Shown: positions 57,900-64,000 of the stretch, piece after piece
Position numbering within the stretch: position 1 is the first letter of the stretch
How the letters are laid out: each line of letters opens with the position of its first letter
NCBI GenBank assembly: GCA_946406115.1
Contig: OX291557.1
Coordinates: 7,720,501 to 7,784,500, forward strand
Source: Apoda limacodes
Taxonomy: Eukaryota; Arthropoda; Insecta; Lepidoptera; Limacodidae
Direction of reading: 5' to 3'
DNA: 64,000 nt
Translations under genes and position numbers: made by a program
The notes under the pieces: generated by a model
What the model saw: only the letters and a program-made list of their open reading frames with translations
The model's database searches: none
Told to the model about the DNA's origin: nothing

Positions 57900-59350
57900 C
57901 TTCGAATTTTTGATGCAGACAGATAGACGTGAAAGGGCTAGGCAAATTTTATTTCAAATAGGACAGCTATTTATTGCTGAGATTAGCGGCATCGGAACAT
58001 CCGATAGTTTTAAATATACAAATCTGTAAGGCTGGTGAGCAGAGCAATTAAAAGAATCTCCCAACAACTCAGTCAGAAAGTCAGACCCTGATTACAATTT
58101 AGCTATATCCATTCATTGAAACCATTTCCAATTCATGATGTCTCTGCTGTAAGTTACTAAGGAGTTGGATAAACAGCAGATTCATGGTAATGCTGCGGCA
58201 TTGGCAGGATACAATTTTTTTTTGAGTCGATCATACCTGTGGAATTTGTATCAACTAGAAAATAACTGCTGAACTTCAAACGACTTAATATTTCTTGAAT
58301 CATAGCTAAAAAACTCTCGATAAACTAAACTTTCAAACAAAAAAAAAACTAAATCAAAATCAAAAAATCCGTTTAGGCACTACGATGCCTCGGCAGATAC
58401 ACACGTCAAACATGGGTCAACACCCTCAGTTTCCCATCAAATGTACAAACGTGTATTTTCCAAAAATTATATTTATTTATTTTAAAAGTAGCTATGCCTC
58501 CAGACGGTTTTGGATCAATCAGATGCATTTACTTCAAGGGTAGATGTGGCGGAAAACCTCCATCCAATCAAAATCAAATCAGAAGATCGTCTCGACACTG
58601 GATTAAATTTTGATCGGAATAACGCCCTCGAGTTGCAGCAATGTCAACAATTTAGAGTATTATACGATTGTTGACAGATTGAATATTGAACAAATTATAC
58701 TGCAAATATTTGTTATTGACAAGACGAATAAGGCTAAGGCGTAAATTAGAGTATTTCACCTTCGTTGTTCTGACATAAGAACTGATAGATCATTTGTGAT
58801 GTCCCACAAAACCCTATCATTTTGGGCCGCACTTATAAACAGGATAGCAAAATTATTTTTCTCCTTGGATAAATTGAAACGCGTCTTGCGTGCTGGTTAC
58901 CTTATGCCCTTCAGCTTCTGATACGTTACTAGCAGTGATGCCAGAAAAAAAGTTATATCGGTGGTGCTTACGGCAAATTTCCAAGCACAAAGTTAATAAC
59001 ATATGGTTAGTAACGTAGTTATTAGTTTAATAAGAGGCGATAAAATGAAAGTTTGATGCAAATTGCGCACGCTGACAGATGATAAAAATGTAAAAAAAAA
59101 AGTAACAGATAATGTACAACAAAACCTAAAGTTATGTCCTAATAAGATCCTAGGCAAATGTAAAGCACGACAGAACCAAATACAAAAAAAAAAATGAAGT
59201 ACGGCATTGTCTACAATAATATTTGAATAGGTGGATGGAAAACAAAGGCGTGTGTCGACAAAAGACCTACCGTACAACCTGCATACAGCCTGTGATGCAG
59301 AACAAAACATTCCTGGGCGGTCGAGTGCCCCCATACATTATACACATAAA
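57900..59350. other. No supportable gene
   Basis: 58360-58620 contains CGATGCCTCGGCAGATACAC and other less AT-rich pieces without a coherent frame or family. The remainder is AT-rich. Confidence 0.4.
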
Positions 59351-59533
59351 ATGTGCCACAAAGTGAGAGCAATTTATTTATATTTTGAAACACAATCGCG
59401 GCGCGCCTTCTCGAAAAGAACGTTTGTGAACATTAAGGAAATCGTGGAATTCATTAGGAAACGTCTGAAAAGTGCAGATACGGTTTCAGGAATACGGCAA
59501 TTCGATAGCAAACCGATAAAAAAAAGGCGGTGA
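59351..59533 (+). CDS. Unassigned basic 60-residue reading frame
   Basis: The frame is open from about 59231, with its first ATG at 59351, to TGA at 59531-59533. It reads MCHKVRAIYLYFETQSRRAF then SKRTFVNIKEIVEFIRKRLK and ends FDSKPIKKRR. It is strongly basic, with a plausible amphipathic helix (IKEIVEFIRKRLK) and a KKRR end. No family is recognised and no splice or promoter signal stands out. It might be an exon or transposon piece. Confidence 0.2.
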   Translation: MCHKVRAIYLYFETQSRRAFSKRTFVNIKEIVEFIRKRLKSADTVSGIRQFDSKPIKKRR

Positions 59534-60119
59534 CTGTAGTGATGGAAATGGATGCACTGTGTGTAATTATGGAATAGATTATTCGTTTATCGATTGACAT
59601 TTTTTTTGACAATAAACACATTTAATAAAGATATTTATAGATAGGCACTAATAATAAATGTGTACATCGTGTGTTGTGTATAAATAGACATCGGAACACA
59701 CATAATAGGTTAACCAGATACTTTTGTCCGCAATTTCAATCGTAGACATATTACGTACAGACCTAATACCATATTAACATAGGATACTTCTTTTTTCGAT
59801 TAATAGTTTCCACTGGTATCGGTAGATTTTTCCACATATTTCACTGTCACACACAGACACAGCTCAGCAAGATAGATAGATCTCAATTAGGCACATGGAT
59901 AGCTAAAGAAATTTAAAACGACATGGGATACCTCCTTTTTATCTCGATCAAGAGTCTTTCTAGGTATCGGCAGATTTTTCCACGGGTATACTGCGGGGCA
60001 CTACTCCTTCACGTCTCTACCAAACAATAACACATAGAATAACAAAGAACACTCTTTCTCCGGGTAAATCAAACGTTTTCGAACTTTGCGCGAACTAGTA
60101 AAACCAATAATATGAAAAT
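59534..60119. other. No supportable gene
   Basis: Two related blocks, 59770-59835 (GGATACTTCTTTTTTCGAT...GTATCGGTAGATTTTTCCAC) and 59925-59985 (GGATACCTCCTTTTTATCTCGATC...GTATCGGCAGATTTTTCCAC), form a diverged direct repeat about 160 bases apart. Confidence 0.5.
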
Positions 60120-60161
60120 AAAACATTGTAAAATGCAATATGCTGCATTTTACAATGTTTT
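60120..60161. repeat. Perfect 18-bp inverted repeat, 6-base loop
   Basis: AAAACATTGTAAAATGCA at 60120-60137 is the exact reverse complement of 60144-60161, loop ATATGC. Same architecture as the hairpins at 3872 and 12155. Confidence 0.9.
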
Positions 60162-60299
60162 GTTTTCTAAAATATTTAACAAATAATAAGATGACTAGAG
60201 ATTGCACGCATGCACGCTTACTATTAGCATAACTGCTTGCTGTTCTACTTATGTGACACATAGCCGTTATCCGACAAGGACTAGCACGGGTTCCATGAA

Positions 60300-60587
60300 A
60301 TGAGTTACGGAAGTCTGCTATCAATCAACGACCAGATAATGGACATGTTAGACCCCCGGCACGCATGCCGGAAGACGCTCGTTCTACGTTCAAATATCGT
60401 AGGGAGGTTTGATACAAAGTTTGTAATGACGATAATAAAAAGTTTGATAGCATTCGTTAGTACACTGTATGCGTTAGGAACACGCGTACAGCACATGCCT
60501 TGCACTAGATGTGTAGAAGCACACAGAGAAACCTATAATTATCTATACGCACAATTTAACTCACCACTAGCAAAGACTAATCTCTAA
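60300..60587 (+). CDS. Unassigned 95-residue reading frame
   Basis: An ATG frame (MSYGSLLSINDQIMDMLDPR, then a hydrophobic TIIKSLIAFVSTLYALGTRV region and CTRCVEAHRETYNYLYAQFN). One CxxC (CTRC) and one possible membrane segment are visible. An opposite frame overlaps it at 60305-60505. I recognise no family; a chance frame is quite possible. Confidence 0.15.
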   Translation: MSYGSLLSINDQIMDMLDPRHACRKTLVLRSNIVGRFDTKFVMTIIKSLIAFVSTLYALGTRVQHMPCTRCVEAHRETYNYLYAQFNSPLAKTNL

Positions 60588-63149
60588 ACTTTACTCCAAA
60601 GTTGTAAAAAGTTACTCCAAAGTTTTTATTTAAAAAGATAAGTTGGTGACACAATATAATTTTATTGTCCTGTTTCACAATGGATAATTAACGTAGCATT
60701 TCTGTATTGTACTTAAGAGAATACGATTCTAAGCTCCACCCATCGTGCTTCATACCAACGAATTTTTCACTTATTTATAACACCACGAAATTTTAAAGAC
60801 ATGTTCTAGTAATAAATATCTAGGTCTGCAGTGTGTCAGTTTTCTATTCAATTTTATAGTTCAAAAGTTATACAGGATTCTAGTTTTGTATATCCACTGC
60901 TCTAGAAAATACATCTATCAACTAGAAATCATTAAACACTTTTAAAACGTTTGCTATTATATTAAGTAAAACAAAGTCTTTACTTAAACTGCCGACGTTT
61001 GATTAACTCGATATCAGTTCCTACCAGGGAGTTATAACTTAACCAGAGCTCCCATACATGGGAATCGCCAATCTCATAGATAGCATCGCGTTAACAATTC
61101 TGACTCATGCCTCGAAGGTCGCTCGCTCCCACTCGCATGTTGACCTGGTACTTCCTGCTCGATTACTCATTGCTTATGAATTTAATTTTCGTTCTCCAGT
61201 CTTGATTAGGCACCAATGTTTAACTAAATTAATTATAGTATACCTAACTAAACGCTGATGATTGACGTAGCGACGTAATTAGAAAATTAGGGCTCAACCA
61301 ACTTGTAAATTATAAAGTTGAACTGAGCCAAGGTAATCCGCTCATTTTGTTTGTAGTAAAATGACCTAGTTTTACTGTATAGTTATGAAGAGACATTAAT
61401 CCACACTACATTTTCCTCTTGATAGTGTAGAAATGTGAAATATTTAGGAAACAACGACTTTCATACAAAATTGCATGAAGAAACAGTTATTAGTAGGAAC
61501 ATATTGCTCAGGACTCTTACAGTTAAAAGTAGGTTTAAAAATAATGCTTGTGCTACGCAAATCAAAATTCACATTACACTAGCCGACATTTCAACTATCT
61601 TAATCTTTAGATTATGTTAGTATTAAGAATTCCTTTCGATAACCGACCTGAACAGAATTGAGAGGAATATCCCCTATGATAAAAACACGTCTTATTTACA
61701 CTATAATGTCATTCAGTAATTACTGATAAATTGTTAAACAAACTAAAAATAACTAACACTTTTTCACAACAACAACAAACTGCTACAATATTATAAAAAT
61801 ACACAAAAGTTTAAAAACATCAAAATGCGTCTTCACGTGATTGTATGTCACATTACTTGTCAAGCGCCACGTGATGATACCCTACCATTGTAAGTTGATA
61901 ATATGTAAATGATGCATTACTTAGTAGCATTTGCAATAAAAATAAGGCATCTATTTGCCGTAATTGCACACATTTTAGCACCTTATTTAAAAATATTCTT
62001 GTTATTGTTAACGTGTTGAAGAATGTTGCTGTCCTCCCAGCGTCAGTCAATCTTGCCATTTAGAATAAAAGACAAAATTGACTGATATGACACTATCTTA
62101 TGAACACTAATAGTCGAAACCATAACAACAGTATACATAGAGAAATAACAAATTTTCACCTAACGTTTATAGATAAAAGATTCCAAAGAATACAAATATC
62201 ATAGATCTAACAGTTTAGAATGAAGTGATACACGACAATGTAACACTTTCAGTATGTATATGTCAATAGGATAGGAAGTAGTTTACCCGTAATTAGAGCC
62301 GTAAGGTAATTCGTCTTTATAAAGTACTAAATTTGACAACCAATAGACTTTTTACGGAAGGTGATAGAAAAAATTAAAAACACATGTCAATTACTAAAGG
62401 GACATATTATGGTGAACTATGAGTAGGTACAACTACAAGCTCCCAAAATACAATCGCAAGAATACAAATTAAACAAGATACAACTCAATAAAAGTATATT
62501 ATGACAACATTAAAAGATATGAAGTTCATCATAACAACATTATAGAGTACTCTACAGCTTCACTCACTCGTTGTGAGAACAGAACAATGTTCCGTAAATA
62601 GATCACAAAGTTATCATCACGCAGCGAGTGATTCATTTGTTTATAATAACACATGCACTGAGTTGTTATGATGAAGGTGAGTTGATTATTACATACATCA
62701 TCTATATGTGTATGTAACACAATAGTTATTTATGCAACCGTTGCATAATTAAGTATCTAGCGGAAGTTTTAATACCTACCTAAAAATGTGCATTTCTGCA
62801 TACGTTACTTTATCTAATGTAAATCTATGACTTAAATCCTATACCTATATTATGTTGGCATATGATTTATGTAAACGTCACATGCATTACCACAGTCAGT
62901 GCTTCAGCAACTATCAACTGCATTTGTAAAAAACTTTAATTTTTTTTGCTACCTACACAACCTGATCCAGATATTAAAAGTCGCTGAGCCAGCTATGGAA
63001 AGGGCTATTTTTGGTGTTTCTTTGAAGGTTACGAATGAAAAAGAGGAGTTCCGACGAAAACTAAAGTCTTATTTATTACAACCAATTCATCCAACCATTG
63101 GGTTAGTATGTGTGAAGGAATGAATTCAGTGACATAGAAAGTGAAATCC
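60588..63149. other. AT-rich DNA without supportable genes
   Basis: Short frames at 61058, 61435, 61853, 62529 and 62899 show no motif and no splice context. I see no repeat family with confidence until 63150. Confidence 0.4.
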
Positions 63150-63556
63150 CACTAATATTATAAATGAGAAAGTTTGTATCTTTGTTAGACAATCACGCTT
63201 TAACTACTTGATGGATCGGGATGAAACTTGGCACACATATAGTTTAGGTTCTGGAATAGGACATTCCATCCCAGAAAATTTAAAATTTCCCGTAGGAATA
63301 ACTATTACGTTTGTTTCTCAATACTGCCGGAACGGAGCATCCAATTGAGCTGAAAGGCTATATTTTCATCCCAGAAAAATCAAAAGTTTACGTGGGAGTA
63401 GGTAACTATAATCGGATTCTACTTGAACGAACTTTAGCTGCAGCTATATAAATTACTAAAACAAACTTCTTTAGTATAATCTAGGATAAAGCCGTGAGAA
63501 TCCCACGTCGATGACCAAATTTAGGGCGGGCGAAGCCGCAAGAAACAGCTAGTACT
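63150..63556. mobile_element. Retro-element tail of the GGGCGGGC...AGCTAGTA family
   Basis: Bounded by CCCACTAATATTATAAATGAG and GAAGCCGCAAGAAACAGCTAGTA. The interior shows GATGGATCGGGATGAAACTTGG, two CATCCCAGAAAA blocks, GGAACGGAGCATCC, TTTAGCTGCAGCTAT and CCAAATTTAGGGCGGGCG. It is the longest copy of the family in the window. Confidence 0.75.
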
Positions 63557-64000
63557 TAGATATACATAAAAATCCACTAAAAATACCTAGGCCATGAATA
63601 TCCAATACGTAAGTTTATATCTCGAAACGAAGCATAGATACCACAATCCTTGACTTTTAAACTAATCCGTCGCGAACTTGACCTATAAACAGAACAAACT
63701 TTACATTTACGTTACGTTGAAGCTATTACTCATAGCGTGCTCTATTTAAAGAACCTATTTTTACGTTACGTTTCCATAAACCAATAAATCAAGAAGCGAA
63801 ATAAAGACAGTCGAGTTAACAATGCGAACGAGCGGCTCGATCGTGAATGTTGTGTGATTTATATGTGGCGATGTTAACATAAGGGTATGATTTACTACAT
63901 TGTTTTTACGTTGTTAACAGACGTAACACAACCTTTTGATAACTAGACAAGATAAAATATTTTCTTTTTTATCTAAATTATTGTCTGAAAGATTACGTTT
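63557..64000. other. No supportable gene
   Basis: AT-rich sequence with TTTACGTTACGTT repeated at about 63706 and 63760; nothing else is recognised. Confidence 0.4.

Overview
The window looks like nuclear DNA of a moth or butterfly (Lepidoptera). It is AT-rich, has no operons and very few long reading frames, and is packed with repeat tails typical of lepidopteran genomes: retrotransposon 3' ends finishing in (A)CTTTCGCATTTATAATATTAG, the GCTCCCATACAAC...GGAACCC repeat, SINE-like tails with a CATCAGGCGGACCGT core, and many foldback elements. The species assignment is inference from these repeats and from the insect-type kinase described next.

The one gene I can reconstruct with confidence is on the minus strand and spans most of 12296-40722. 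It is a PFTAIRE-type cyclin-dependent kinase, orthologous to Drosophila Eip63E and vertebrate CDK14. Nine coding exons were joined by hand with GT/AG junctions and consistent phases: 40564-40722, 27246-27448, 21022-21113, 17420-17594, 16622-16746, 13984-14120, 13371-13510, 12929-13190 and 12296-12363. Together they encode 452 residues plus a stop, covering an N-terminal linker, the whole kinase domain and the C-terminal tail. The first coding exon or exons lie upstream, at higher coordinates or beyond the window, and I could not find them.

Layout on the plus axis. 1-2.1 kb: two copies of a 1118-bp unit. 2.1-7.6 kb: transposon fragments, including a broken LINE reverse-transcriptase end, a 16-bp minisatellite and a perfect hairpin. 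7.6-12.3 kb: AT-rich DNA without genes, probably holding the kinase 3' UTR. 12.3-40.7 kb: kinase exons and introns carrying MITEs, SINE-like copies, tRNA-like elements and a small SAP-domain fragment on the opposite strand. 40.7-64 kb: no confirmed gene. This last part holds a 33-bp minisatellite, nested palindromes, a THAP-domain transposon relic, several terminal-inverted-repeat elements, a tRNA-like element between direct repeats, and a few short unassigned reading frames.

The clearest non-gene observations are the palindromes and foldbacks (3.9, 12.2, 44.3-44.5, 47.7, 52.0 and 60.1 kb), a SINE-like tail lying nine bases inside a kinase intron at a 5' splice site, and an AATAAA in the apex of a perfect hairpin about 120 bases past the kinase stop codon. 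I found no CRISPR array, no intact virus and no functional tRNA or rRNA gene.
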